DNA from: a bacterium
GTDB lineage: Bacteria > Verrucomicrobiota > Kiritimatiellia > CAIKKV01 > CAITUY01
Assembly: GCA_037143175.1 (NCBI GenBank)
Contig: JBAWZF010000025.1
Location: forward strand, 1-38,075
Direction of reading: 5' to 3'
Length of the DNA stretch: 38,075 nucleotides
The notes beneath the pieces are model-generated. The model was not told the origin of the DNA, did no database searches, and saw only the letters and a list, made by a program, of their open reading frames with translations. How positions within the stretch are numbered: position 1 is the stretch's first letter; each line of letters opens with the position of its first letter. A program made the position numbers and the translations under genes. Of the stretch, positions 16,738-24,928 are shown piece by piece.

Positions 16738-19200
16738 ATGAAAATACTTGTTATAGGTGGGGTAGCTGCGGGAATGTCGGCGGCCGCTCGTGCGCGGCGG
16801 TTGGACGAAACTGCTGAAATTGTGGTTTTGGAACGTAGCAAGCATGTATCCTTTGCTAATTGCGGCTTGCCCTATCATGTTGGTGGCGTCATTAAGGAGC
16901 GCGATAATCTTTTGCTTCAAACCCCGCAAAGTCTGAAGGCTTCTCTAAACCTGGATGTCCGTGTAGGGCATGAAGCACGGGGAATTGACCGCCAACGGCG
17001 CACCGTACAGGTGATGGAATTGGCGTCCGGACGTGAATACGATGAGTCGTATGACAAATTGGTTTTAGCGCCCGGTGCTGTGCCGATCCGTCCTAATTTA
17101 ACCGGGATTGATCACCCTCGTGTATTTGTTCTGCGCAACATCGAGGACATGGATTTGATCAAGGGGATTGTGGATGGGGGCGCACGTAAAGCGGTGGTCA
17201 TTGGTGGGGGGTATATTGGCGTTGAGATGGCAGAGAATCTGCGTGAGCGCGGGCTCGACGTTGAGCTGGTCGAGATGGCGGATCAAATCATTCCTCCCTT
17301 GGATCGTGAGATGGCTCGGGATCTCGAAGTCCATATGGCTGATCATGGCATCAAATTGCATCTTGGATTGGCTGCTGCCGCTTTTCGTGAGGACTCAGGC
17401 CGCGTAGCGGTCGAATTGACGAATGCCACGGTTCTTTCTGCGGATCTGGCCATTTTGGCGGCGGGGGTACGTCCAGACACGGCTTTGGCTCGTGCGGCTG
17501 GCCTGACGTTGGGTGCACGCGGTGGGATTCAGGTTGATTTACATATGCGGACCTCGGATCCGGACATTTATGCGGCTGGGGATGCTATTGAAGTGGTGGA
17601 TATGGTCACCGGTCAACCGGCGTTGATTCCGCTTGCGGGGCCTGCAAATCGGCAAGGTCGTATTGCGGGGGAAAATATTTGCGGTCGTGATACGGCATAT
17701 TCATCCACGCAGGGTACGGCGATCGTTAAAATATTTGATATGACCGGCGGTGGTACCGGTGCCTCGGAAAAGACCTTGAAGAGAACCGGGCGTCCCTTCC
17801 TTAAGATTTATCTGCATCCCTCCGGCCACGCCGGCTATTATCCGGGCTCTGCCCAGATGCATATCAAGGTGCTCTTTGAACCGGGTTCAGGAAAATTGCT
17901 GGGCGCGCAAGTGGTGGGATATGATGGGGTCGATAAGCGGTTGGATGTCTTTGCCACAGCCATCCGGGCAGGTATGACCATTTCCCAGTTGCAACACCTG
18001 GAGTTGGCTTATGCTCCTCCCTATGCTTCCGCCAAAGATCCTGTCAATATGGCCGGTTTCATTGGCGATAACCTGCTTCGGGGTGATCTGGTTCTGTGGT
18101 ATGCAGAAGAGTTTCCCATCAAGACCGCTGATGGTTTAATATTGGATGTCAGAAGCCCTCAGGAATATGAGCTTTGGCATATTCCCGGGGCCGTCAATAT
18201 CCCGCTTGGGAAGCTGCGCGCTCAGTTGGACAAAATCCCCAAAGATCGCATGGTCTATCTGTATTGCAAGGTAGGTTTTCGGAGTTATTTGGCGTATCGC
18301 TTGCTGCGGCAGCGTGGAATTTCAAAATTGGCCACCCTGGCCGGGGGCTCTCTGACTTTTTGCAGCGTACACGATGAGTCAGTTTGCAAGGATCCGGCAA
18401 GCCATGAAAAACCAAAACCCTTGCTCTCTTATGCTGAGGAACCCAAAGTGTCGCAGATTATGGCGGCCGTAAAAACAGTTGAGGTCGATTGCTGCGGAAT
18501 GCAATGTCCGGGGCCGATCAAACGGCTGAAAGATGAAATGGACAAGCTTTCACCAGGAGATCAACTCACAATATGCGCTACAGATCCTGGATTTTTCAGT
18601 GATGCGCCCGCTTGGTGTCGTCGTAATGGACATGAAATTCAGAACATCAAACGTGAAGCGGGGAGAATTGTGGCCCATATCCGTAAAGGCGATGTGTCTG
18701 CGACTCCCGCCGGCAATGGCGGTGCTCCGAAGGATAAGAAGACGTTTGTAATATTCTCAAATGATCTGGACAAGGTCATGGCGGGGTTTGTGATGGCAAA
18801 TGGGGCGCTGGCTATGGGGTGCGAGGTTACTTTGTTTTTCACATTCTGGGGTATTAATACCTTACGCAAGCCGGGCCCGCAGGCTTCAGGGAAAGGCCTT
18901 CTCGATAACATGTTTGGCTGGATGATGCCGAAAGGGCCGGAGGCGCTGACGCTGTCCAAGATGAATATGATGGGCATGGGCACGGCCATGATGAAAATGG
19001 TGATGAAAAAGAAAAATGTCGATTCGCTACCCGCATTGATTGCCGCCGCACGATTTGCCGGTGCCAAACTTGTGGTTTGTACGATGTCGATGGATGTGAT
19101 GGGGATCAAGCCTGAAGAGCTGATTGATGGTATTGAGTATGGCGGGGTTGCCGCCTTTCTCGGCGAGGCGGATCAATCCAATGTGACAATGTTCATCTAG
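16738..19200 (+). CDS. CoA-disulfide reductase / rhodanese / TusA / DsrE-family fusion
   Basis: An 820-residue cytoplasmic flavoenzyme fusion. Residues 1-450 are a pyridine nucleotide-disulfide oxidoreductase: VIGGVAAGMSAAARARR binds FAD, SFANCGLPYHVGG carries the single redox Cys42 typical of CoA-disulfide reductase, VVIGGGYIGVEMAE binds NAD(P)H and IYAAGDA closes the FAD site. A rhodanese domain follows with the persulfide loop CKVGFRS (Cys510). Then comes a TusA-type domain with CPGP (Cys590), and last a DsrE/F-like domain (from about 668) with Cys781 in VVCTMSMDVMG. The likely job is reducing and relaying persulfide sulfur from CoA or other thiols. ATG 16738 gives the exact MKILVIGG start of the family. 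The ArsR-type gene upstream is the probable regulator. Confidence 0.92.
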   Translation: MKILVIGGVAAGMSAAARARRLDETAEIVVLERSKHVSFANCGLPYHVGGVIKERDNLLLQTPQSLKASLNLDVRVGHEARGIDRQRRTVQVMELASGREYDESYDKLVLAPGAVPIRPNLTGIDHPRVFVLRNIEDMDLIKGIVDGGARKAVVIGGGYIGVEMAENLRERGLDVELVEMADQIIPPLDREMARDLEVHMADHGIKLHLGLAAAAFREDSGRVAVELTNATVLSADLAILAAGVRPDTALARAAGLTLGARGGIQVDLHMRTSDPDIYAAGDAIEVVDMVTGQPALIPLAGPANRQGRIAGENICGRDTAYSSTQGTAIVKIFDMTGGGTGASEKTLKRTGRPFLKIYLHPSGHAGYYPGSAQMHIKVLFEPGSGKLLGAQVVGYDGVDKRLDVFATAIRAGMTISQLQHLELAYAPPYASAKDPVNMAGFIGDNLLRGDLVLWYAEEFPIKTADGLILDVRSPQEYELWHIPGAVNIPLGKLRAQLDKIPKDRMVYLYCKVGFRSYLAYRLLRQRGISKLATLAGGSLTFCSVHDESVCKDPASHEKPKPLLSYAEEPKVSQIMAAVKTVEVDCCGMQCPGPIKRLKDEMDKLSPGDQLTICATDPGFFSDAPAWCRRNGHEIQNIKREAGRIVAHIRKGDVSATPAGNGGAPKDKKTFVIFSNDLDKVMAGFVMANGALAMGCEVTLFFTFWGINTLRKPGPQASGKGLLDNMFGWMMPKGPEALTLSKMNMMGMGTAMMKMVMKKKNVDSLPALIAAARFAGAKLVVCTMSMDVMGIKPEELIDGIEYGGVAAFLGEADQSNVTMFI

Positions 19201-19201
19201 T

Positions 19202-19837
19202 TCACAGTCCATGACGGGTAAGAGTTTTACCCGTCCAGGTAAGTAACTTGCGTTTTTTTAACTTCAAGATCAGGCGGGACAGGGTTTCCGGTGTAGTCCC
19301 GATGGCGCCCGCAATGTCTTTTTTGGAAATCGACAGAGTTACGGTCTTTTGGTTGCCAAACTGCTCCTTCAGGAACCAAAGCAGTCGCCCTTCCACGTCA
19401 TGGGCCTGTTGCTGAACGATGCGTTCAGCAAGATAGCGTTGTTTGCGCATCAGCATGGCAATGAAGTCGTTACGGAAGCCTTCGCTGTTGAGCAGGTGAT
19501 GAACGTCGGCCCGCGGAAAGACGATTACATCGCAATCAGACAGTGCCACGGCGGTCACAGGATAATTCTCTCGCTCAAATAGAACAACTTCAGCGAAAAC
19601 CTCACTGGGTTGGACGATTTTAATGACCACTTCGCTGCCGTCAGGGGCTGTCTTGTGGAGTTGGATGGCGCCCCGCCGCAATAAAAACAGCGCGCGACCA
19701 GGATCGCCTTCGTGAAACAGGAAACTCCGCTTTTTTAATTCTTTCACAGAGCAGATGGCTGCAAGTGCCTTAACGCTATCTCGTGATAGTTCCTTGAAAA
19801 AACTGCTTTCTGCGAGAAACTGATAACCTTTAATCAT
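19202..19837 (-). CDS. Crp/Fnr-family transcriptional regulator
   Basis: A 211-residue regulator with a cyclic-nucleotide-binding-like beta-barrel (residues 10-125: FLFHEGDPGRALFLLRRGAIQL and the GSEVVIKIVQPSEVF strand pattern), a dimer helix (near 125-150) and a C-terminal winged helix. The recognition helix TTPETLSRLI has Glu184, Ser187 and Arg188 in the E-x-x-S-R pattern of FNR rather than the R-E-x-x-G-R of CRP, so a TTGAT-type half-site is expected. The FNR N-terminal cysteine cluster is absent, so it is not an iron-sulfur oxygen sensor. Its 3' end stops two bases from the convergent CoA-disulfide reductase gene. The ligand is unknown. Confidence 0.88.
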   Translation of the reverse strand: MIKGYQFLAESSFFKELSRDSVKALAAICSVKELKKRSFLFHEGDPGRALFLLRRGAIQLHKTAPDGSEVVIKIVQPSEVFAEVVLFERENYPVTAVALSDCDVIVFPRADVHHLLNSEGFRNDFIAMLMRKQRYLAERIVQQQAHDVEGRLLWFLKEQFGNQKTVTLSISKKDIAGAIGTTPETLSRLILKLKKRKLLTWTGKTLTRHGL

Positions 19838-19843
19838 CTTTTA

Positions 19844-19872
19844 ACTGTATCCTTCATTTTCCTGCAAGACAA
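19844..19872 (-). promoter_or_regulatory. Candidate sigma-70 promoter of the Crp/Fnr-type gene
   Basis: Read on the minus strand, TTGTCT (19872-19867) and TACAGT (19849-19844) are 4/6 matches to -35 and -10 with an exact 17-bp spacer. The start codon at 19837 is only seven bases below the -10 element, so the transcript would be leaderless or nearly so. An AAGGA lies 12 nt before the ATG and is an alternative signal if transcription starts further upstream. Confidence 0.35.
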
Positions 19873-19947
19873 GACAACAGCAGGCCCCCCCCCATCCTCA
19901 CCTAAGGACATGCCGTCTTTGTGATGACACTCATTTGACGCCCTGCC

Positions 19948-20039
19948 CACGCGGCTCAGACAAGCTTCGCCCTCCAAAAAGAAAGATCTAGAAGATAAAG
20001 ATCATTCTGCTGGAGGGCGAAGCTTGTCTGAGCCGCGTG
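19948..20039. repeat. Perfect 29-bp inverted repeat (hairpin or mobile repeat)
   Basis: The arms 19948-19976 and 20011-20039 are exact reverse complements over 29 bases, separated by a 34-nt AT-rich loop. The outer arm begins CACGCGGCTC and the inner end is CCCTCCA. Flanking bases show no obvious target duplication. The element stands between two divergent genes, so it is not a terminator for either. It may be a dispersed REP/MITE-like element. Confidence 0.88.
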
Positions 20040-20157
20040 ATGATGGGGTGCCATAAGAGTTCTTATATCGTAATCCGGCTCTTTAACGAGGATTGGATCG
20101 TTCGAATTCTGGCAATACCTAACAAAATGAGAATTATTGCCCATGTTTTGCTTACCG

Positions 20158-20186
20158 TTGCCAAGTGGCGGAGGAATCGGTAGAGT
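20158..20186 (+). promoter_or_regulatory. Candidate sigma-70 promoter of carA
   Basis: TTGCCA at 20158-20163 and TAGAGT at 20181-20186 are 4/6 matches to the -35 and -10 hexamers with an exact 17-bp spacer. Transcription would start near 20193, leaving a leader of about 27 nt that includes the strong ribosome binding site GGGAGGA at 20207-20213. Confidence 0.42.
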
Positions 20187-20219
20187 AAATGAACTTTTTC
20201 CGGATTGGGAGGATCAATT

Positions 20220-21377
20220 ATGGCTTCGAAATGGAATTGGGCGGAACAGCGAGCCCGCAAAGCTTTTGTGGCGCTTCAGGATGGAACGATTTTGCGGGGG
20301 TATTCTGTCGGTGCCCCGGTGGACGCTTACGGGGAGGTGGTATTTAACACGGGCATGGCGGGATATCAGGAAATCCTCAGTGATCCCTCCTATAGTGGTC
20401 AGTTTGTGACGATGACTTATCCGGAGATCGGTAGCACTGGTATGAATCAGGCCGACATGGAAAGTCGGCAACTTTTTGCCAGTGGATTTATCATTCACGA
20501 CATGAACATCCCCAGCAACTGGCGGGCGGATGGTTCGGTGTCTGAATATCTTGCGAAATGGTCCATTCCGGCGATTGCGGGTGTTGATACCCGGGCGCTC
20601 ACGACGCGGCTCCGCATGGAGGGGACTCAGCGTGGCTTTATGAGTGTTTCCGGTAAGGTTAATGAGGCTGATGCCGTGCAAAAAGCCAAAGAGTGGGTCG
20701 GCTTGGATGGTCAGGATTATGCGGCAAAAGTTTCCTGCAAGAAAGCCTATCAGTGGGATTCAGATGAGTCGTTATCCCGGAGCTGGGGGATTGCGAGTGA
20801 ATTACCGAAGGCTGATCTGAAAATCGTAGCTTATGATTTCGGGATCAAGTGGAACATTCTGCGCAGCCTTCGCCGGAATGGCATGTCTGTGACCGTGGTG
20901 CCTGCCCAGACGTCTGCGGCAGAGGTTCTGAAGCTGAAGCCCGATGGAGTCTTTTTCTCTAATGGGCCAGCTGATCCTGCGGCGGTTACTTATGCGATTG
21001 ATGCGGCCCGTGAATTACTGGGCAAGCTCCCGTTGATGGGGATTTGCCTCGGGCACCAGATTTTGGGATTGGCCTGTGGCGGGAAGACGTACCGGCTTAA
21101 GTTTGGTCATCATGGGTGTAATCATCCTGTGAAGAATTTACTGACGAATGCGGTGGAGATTACCTCTCAAAACCATAATTTTTCAGTAGATCCAGCCTCC
21201 TTGGACATGTCCAAACTTAACGTGACGCATATTAATTTGAATGATCAGACGGTAGAGGGATTGTCACACAAGAAAGAGCCGATGTTCTGTGTTCAGTATC
21301 ATCCCGAATCCTCTCCGGGGCCCCATGATCCTTATTATCTATTCACCCAGTTCCGCGAATTAATTCGAAAGGCTTAA
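20220..21377 (+). CDS. carA: Carbamoyl-phosphate synthase small subunit
   Basis: Glutaminase subunit of carbamoyl-phosphate synthase: it releases ammonia from glutamine for the large subunit, feeding arginine and pyrimidine synthesis. The 385-residue protein has the family's N-terminal CPSase_sm_chain domain ([40 protein letters not shown]) and a C-terminal class I glutamine amidotransferase with the nucleophile Cys276 in GICLGHQ and the His/Glu pair in YHPESSPGP near the end. ATG 20220 is favoured over an in-frame TTG at 20205 because GGGAGGA lies six bases before it. The partner carB is not in the window; guaA follows after five bases. Confidence 0.97.
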   Translation: MASKWNWAEQRARKAFVALQDGTILRGYSVGAPVDAYGEVVFNTGMAGYQEILSDPSYSGQFVTMTYPEIGSTGMNQADMESRQLFASGFIIHDMNIPSNWRADGSVSEYLAKWSIPAIAGVDTRALTTRLRMEGTQRGFMSVSGKVNEADAVQKAKEWVGLDGQDYAAKVSCKKAYQWDSDESLSRSWGIASELPKADLKIVAYDFGIKWNILRSLRRNGMSVTVVPAQTSAAEVLKLKPDGVFFSNGPADPAAVTYAIDAARELLGKLPLMGICLGHQILGLACGGKTYRLKFGHHGCNHPVKNLLTNAVEITSQNHNFSVDPASLDMSKLNVTHINLNDQTVEGLSHKKEPMFCVQYHPESSPGPHDPYYLFTQFRELIRKA

Positions 21378-21382
21378 ACGTT

Positions 21383-22927
21383 ATGCAGGGTCACAATTGG
21401 ATTGCCATTCTTGATTTCGGGTCCCAGTACAGTCAACTGATTGCCCGCCGGGTGCGTGAACAGCGGGTCTATTCCGAGCTGTTGAAATTCAATATTACCG
21501 CGGCTGAACTGGCCGCCCGTAAACCAGCGGGAATCATTTTATCGGGTGGCCCGGCGAGCGTTTTAGACAAAGGGTCCCCCTTGTGTGATCCGGCCATCTA
21601 TGAGTTGGGCGTGCCTGTCCTGGGAATATGCTATGGGCAGCAGATGACGGCCAAACTTATGAATGGTGCCGTAAAGCCTGGGCATACCCGGGAATATGGC
21701 AGCGCGCGGATCTCGGTGGTGGATTCCTCCTCATTGTTTCGTGATCTACCTTCGACGCTTGATGTATGGATGAGTCACGGCGATCAGGTGGAGCGTATGC
21801 CTGAGGGCTTTTCCGTGTTGGCCAAGACGGATACGTGTCCGGTGGCGGCCATGGGGAATTCTGCGCGACGAATCTATGGACTTCAGTTCCATCCCGAGGT
21901 GGTTCATACCCCACAGGGATCGACCATTCTCAGCCGCTTCCTCTTTGATATCTGCAAGTGTCGGCCTGATTGGGAAATGGCCCAGTTCATCAAGGAGAGC
22001 GTGGCGGCTATCCAGACAAAAGTGGGGGATGGTCACGTTTTGTGCGGGCTGAGTGGAGGAGTCGATTCCTCGGTGGTGGCTGCCTTACTGCATCGCGCCA
22101 TTGGCAAACAACTTCATTGTGTTTTTGTGGACAACGGTTTGGTGCGGGCGAATGAAGCCCGGCAGGTTGAGGAGCTTTTTGGAAAAGCCTTTGGCATTGA
22201 TCTGCATGTGGCGCATGCCCAGAAACTGTTTATGGATGGACTGAAGGGAGTTACAGACCCGGAACAGAAGCGCAAGATTATCGGGAAAACTTTCATTGAT
22301 GTGTTTTCGACCGAAGCCCGAAAATTCGGAGAGGCTGAATTTCTTGCCCAGGGAACGCTCTATCCTGACGTTATTGAGAGTGCCTCCCCATTGGGTGGGC
22401 CCTCGGTAACGATCAAGAGCCATCATAATGTGGGTGGGCTGCCGGATGATCTGAAGTTCAAGTTGATCGAGCCTGTTCGGGAGCTGTTCAAGGATGAGGT
22501 GCGTTTACTGGGGCGCGAGCTTGGCCTGCCCGGATATGTAGTCGATCGACAGCCGTTTCCCGGGCCCGGTCTTGCCGTCCGGATTCTTGGCGAAGTGACA
22601 GAGGAGCGGGTCGCTTTGCTTCAGAAGGCGGATCTTCGGGTTCAGGAAGAAATGCAGAAGGATCCGATGTATGCCAAAATCTGGCAATCCTTCGCGATAT
22701 TGCTACCCATTCAGACTGTTGGGGTTATGGGCGACTGCCGAACCTATGAGAATGTGGCCGCCCTGCGCATTGTGGAAAGTCAGGATGGCATGACGGCCGA
22801 CTGGTCGCGGGTGTCTTATGATACGCTGGCCCGTATATCTACCCGCATCATTAACGAGGTTTCTGGCATTAATCGTGTGGTCTATGATATCAGTTCAAAA
22901 CCACCTGCGACCATCGAATGGGAGTGA
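21383..22927 (+). CDS. guaA: GMP synthase (glutamine-hydrolysing)
   Basis: Converts XMP to GMP with ATP and glutamine. The 514-residue protein is the full-length two-domain form. The N-terminal class I glutaminase has [17 protein letters not shown] at the start, nucleophile Cys in LGICYGQQ (near residue 84) and the His/Glu pair in [10 protein letters not shown] (near 170-179). The ATP pyrophosphatase domain has the P-loop [18 protein letters not shown] (near 217-234), and the C-terminal GMP_synt_C domain ends in the characteristic [13 protein letters not shown]. Only five bases separate it from carA, so the two glutamine-dependent nucleotide-pathway genes are likely one transcript. A strong ribosome binding site follows for the next gene. 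Confidence 0.98.
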   Translation: MQGHNWIAILDFGSQYSQLIARRVREQRVYSELLKFNITAAELAARKPAGIILSGGPASVLDKGSPLCDPAIYELGVPVLGICYGQQMTAKLMNGAVKPGHTREYGSARISVVDSSSLFRDLPSTLDVWMSHGDQVERMPEGFSVLAKTDTCPVAAMGNSARRIYGLQFHPEVVHTPQGSTILSRFLFDICKCRPDWEMAQFIKESVAAIQTKVGDGHVLCGLSGGVDSSVVAALLHRAIGKQLHCVFVDNGLVRANEARQVEELFGKAFGIDLHVAHAQKLFMDGLKGVTDPEQKRKIIGKTFIDVFSTEARKFGEAEFLAQGTLYPDVIESASPLGGPSVTIKSHHNVGGLPDDLKFKLIEPVRELFKDEVRLLGRELGLPGYVVDRQPFPGPGLAVRILGEVTEERVALLQKADLRVQEEMQKDPMYAKIWQSFAILLPIQTVGVMGDCRTYENVAALRIVESQDGMTADWSRVSYDTLARISTRIINEVSGINRVVYDISSKPPATIEWE

Positions 22928-22940
22928 AAAAGGGAGAGGT

Positions 22941-23738
22941 ATGAGGCGAAGTACGATCTGGTTCCTTTTGCTCGGATTAACCGCTCTGGCTCAAGCTGAC
23001 ACGATGACGTTGAATAATGGGCAGGTGGTTAAAGGTCGCTTCATGGGCTTTACTGATCGGAAGTTTGATTTCAAGACTGAGGATGGGGCGGCTATTTCTG
23101 AGTACCCTCTTAATGTGAAATCCATTATCCCGGAGGTGCCACTCACGGTGTCGATAGAGTTGGCGCGTAGTACTTACGAGAATGTCGAGTTTCGGTCTTT
23201 TGGTGAGTTTGTCATTCACCTTGCAAAAGATGGGAAACCTATTGATGAACGTGTGATCATGCTGAAGAAGCTCACGATTAATCAGTCGCCTCAGGACACA
23301 AGGATTAACAAGGGAAGGGGGGGTGCCCCGGATGAGTCCGTCGAGGAACCCGCTCGTGAATGGCAGCGATCTGGCAAGTGGCGCGAAGTTGATCCTAAAA
23401 ACAGTTCGGTCATTAGTAAGGGAGAAGAAGTTGATATTGAAGATTTCCTGAAAAAGGGGTTCGTCAATATTGTGCATTTCCATTACCCGAAAGCCTTGGC
23501 GAGTATTCGGGAGGGGAATTATGTTGAAGCACTAGCCGCCAAACCATCAAATCGGATCGTGATTCTGAAAATTGTGGCCGCTGACTTCAAAGTCCCGATA
23601 TGTGAAGCGTTAGAGATTAAGTCATTGCCACAGTTCTGGTTTTATGATGCTCGGGGGCGGTTGGTGAAGAAGTTAGCGGATCGCTTTACCGAGGGAGATA
23701 TTGATGGGGCGTTAAAGTTGGCACGGCGAGGATTATGA
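22941..23738 (+). CDS. Secreted Sm-like / thioredoxin-fold protein of unknown function
   Basis: A 265-residue exported protein. Residues 1-19 are a signal peptide with an AQA cleavage site, and ATG 22941 has an excellent AGGGAGAGG site. Directly after the signal comes DTMTLNNGQVVKGRFMGFTDRKFDFKT (residues 20-46), an Sm-like beta-strand pattern often seen in exported proteins of PVC bacteria. The last 110 residues follow a thioredoxin fold: IVHFHYPKAL, a strand VILKIVAADF, the cis-proline motif SLPQFWFYDARGRLVKKL. The usual CxxC is absent, so it is not a redox thioredoxin. The middle is low-complexity and charged. Function is unknown; the domain reading is moderate, the secretion signal clear. 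Confidence 0.72.
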   Translation: MRRSTIWFLLLGLTALAQADTMTLNNGQVVKGRFMGFTDRKFDFKTEDGAAISEYPLNVKSIIPEVPLTVSIELARSTYENVEFRSFGEFVIHLAKDGKPIDERVIMLKKLTINQSPQDTRINKGRGGAPDESVEEPAREWQRSGKWREVDPKNSSVISKGEEVDIEDFLKKGFVNIVHFHYPKALASIREGNYVEALAAKPSNRIVILKIVAADFKVPICEALEIKSLPQFWFYDARGRLVKKLADRFTEGDIDGALKLARRGL

Positions 23739-23835
23739 TGGGCGCGCCCGGTCGGCGTGCCCCCTCGGAAAGAAGTTGTCAGATGCCGATCATGCGTGAG
23801 AGAATCATATGGTAGCGGGAAACTTTGTTCATTCA

Positions 23836-23846
23836 GTTCATTGAAC
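23836..23846. promoter_or_regulatory. Small dyad upstream of helicase-associated-domain gene
   Basis: GTTCA and TGAAC form an exact 5-bp inverted repeat around one base, 17 nt before ATG 23863. A preceding TTGTTCATTCA is partly similar. The dyad lies where a repressor could block transcription or translation. I find no well-spaced -35/-10 pair in 23739-23862, so this is only a possible operator. Confidence 0.22.
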
Positions 23847-23862
23847 GATTGCGAGGAACACC

Positions 23863-24630
23863 ATGGCGCGTCAGAGTGTTGATTGGGAAGATATGTTTCG
23901 CGCACTTGAAGCGTATAGTAAGGAGCATGGGGACTGTCAGGTTCCCGCTAACTGGAAAAAGAATCTCCAGCTTGGGCGGTGGGTGGCGATGCAGCGATAT
24001 CGTCATAAAATCGGAGAGCTCACAAAATCCTATGTGGTTCGTTTAACTAAAATCGGTTTTGTTTGGTCGCCCGCTGATAAAGTCTGGAACGACATGTATC
24101 AACGGTTGGTGAAATACAAGAAGAAACATGGTCATTGTGATGTGCCTTCTTCGTGTCCTTCGGAACCTGATCTGGCAAATTGGGTGGCAAATCAACGACA
24201 TCGCAAGAAAATGAACTCCCTTGCCGCTGGTCGGGTTACGCAACTGGAAGAAGCCGGGTTTGTTTGGTCGGTTTACGGGAAGCAGCAGCGAGAGAAAGTG
24301 ATGGAAGTCAAGCGCAAGACGGCTCCCGTTCAGGCATTGACTTCCGCGCCGGTGAGTGAAGAGCGTCTTTATCAGATTAGCGGTGAGTATATTCAATATA
24401 ATGGAACTGGGGAGATGCCTCCTCGACTTGCAAAATATGTTCAGCTTCATAATGGGAATTTACCTTCATGTATTATTTTGCCCCGCATGCCCTTGGTTTT
24501 TAGGCTTGGGGGGAGCGATTCCGCAGGGATTCCTGCGCTGAAGATCAAATGGGCTGGCAAGGGGCCGCTCCCTGAGGATGTGCTCGAGTACCTGAATGAG
24601 ACAGGGGCGCTGCCGCCTCATGGTCCGTAA
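23863..24630 (+). CDS. Protein with two helicase-associated domains and no helicase
   Basis: A 255-residue soluble protein. Two repeats of the helicase-associated (HA) domain are evident: WEDMFRALEAYSKEHGDCQVP...LGRWVAMQRYRHK (residues 8-50) and WNDMYQRLVKYKKKHGHCDVP...LANWVANQRHRKK (near 76-115), each with the invariant W, the HGxCxVP turn and the W-V-x-x-Q-R helix, and each ending in GFVW. These three-helix units resemble Myb-like DNA-binding folds and normally follow a DEAD-box helicase core, which is missing here. The last 90 residues are an unrecognised module rich in proline and hydrophobic strands. A GAGGA site precedes the ATG. It probably binds nucleic acid; the role is unknown. Confidence 0.82.
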   Translation: MARQSVDWEDMFRALEAYSKEHGDCQVPANWKKNLQLGRWVAMQRYRHKIGELTKSYVVRLTKIGFVWSPADKVWNDMYQRLVKYKKKHGHCDVPSSCPSEPDLANWVANQRHRKKMNSLAAGRVTQLEEAGFVWSVYGKQQREKVMEVKRKTAPVQALTSAPVSEERLYQISGEYIQYNGTGEMPPRLAKYVQLHNGNLPSCIILPRMPLVFRLGGSDSAGIPALKIKWAGKGPLPEDVLEYLNETGALPPHGP

Positions 24631-24652
24631 GGATCGAAACAGGAGGTAAATA

Positions 24653-24919
24653 TTGAAAACTCCAGTACAATATTTTGTCCGGACGCTTTGTGCGATGGTG
24701 GCCATACCGTTGGTGTTCATCGTGATTTATCCCTTTGTGTATTTGCTTTTGCCGGAAGCGACGGCCCGGTTGGCCGATCTGCCAAGAGATGTGGGGGTTC
24801 TTTTGATGGGTGAGGCTGTTTTTGCTCCTTTATGTGGCATATGGTTATATTTACGGGCTCGATATCAGGCTTCTAAAACAGAACTCAGTGAGTCCTGTGA
24901 TACCCGTGATATCCTTTAA
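24653..24919 (+). CDS. Small two-helix membrane protein
   Basis: An 88-residue protein starting with TTG at 24653, supported by a perfect AGGAGG at 24641-24646 six bases upstream. Two hydrophobic segments are visible: TLCAMVAIPLVFIVIYPFVYLLL (about residues 11-33) and GVLLMGEAVFAPLCGIWLYLRA (about 48-69). The tail is polar and acidic. I do not recognise a family. It ends nine bases before the pilB/gspE-like gene and may belong to that transcript, but nothing ties it to pilus assembly beyond position. Confidence 0.62.
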   Translation: MKTPVQYFVRTLCAMVAIPLVFIVIYPFVYLLLPEATARLADLPRDVGVLLMGEAVFAPLCGIWLYLRARYQASKTELSESCDTRDIL

Positions 24920-24928
24920 TTAACTTGC

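Larger units (their letters stand above)
19838..20219. other. 382-nt non-coding gap between divergent genes
   Basis: No coding frame is credible here. The gap holds the putative Crp/Fnr-type gene promoter at its left end, a CRP-like TGTGA-N6-TCATT sequence at 19920-19935 (8 of 10 consensus bases), the 29-bp inverted repeat at 19948-20039, a 6-bp dyad ATAAGA-GT-TCTTAT at 20053-20066 and the putative carA promoter at 20158-20186. I see no tRNA, riboswitch or attenuator with leader peptide. Confidence 0.6.

Noticed and set aside
19920-19935. CRP-type site TGTGA-N6-TCATT upstream of the Crp/Fnr-type gene
   Set aside because: The encoded regulator has an FNR-like E-x-x-S-R recognition helix, so this CRP-like half-site pair is not the expected target; kept only as a note in the gap description.
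19948-20039. Rho-independent terminator
   Set aside because: It lies between two divergently transcribed genes, the loop is 34 nt and no T-run follows either arm.
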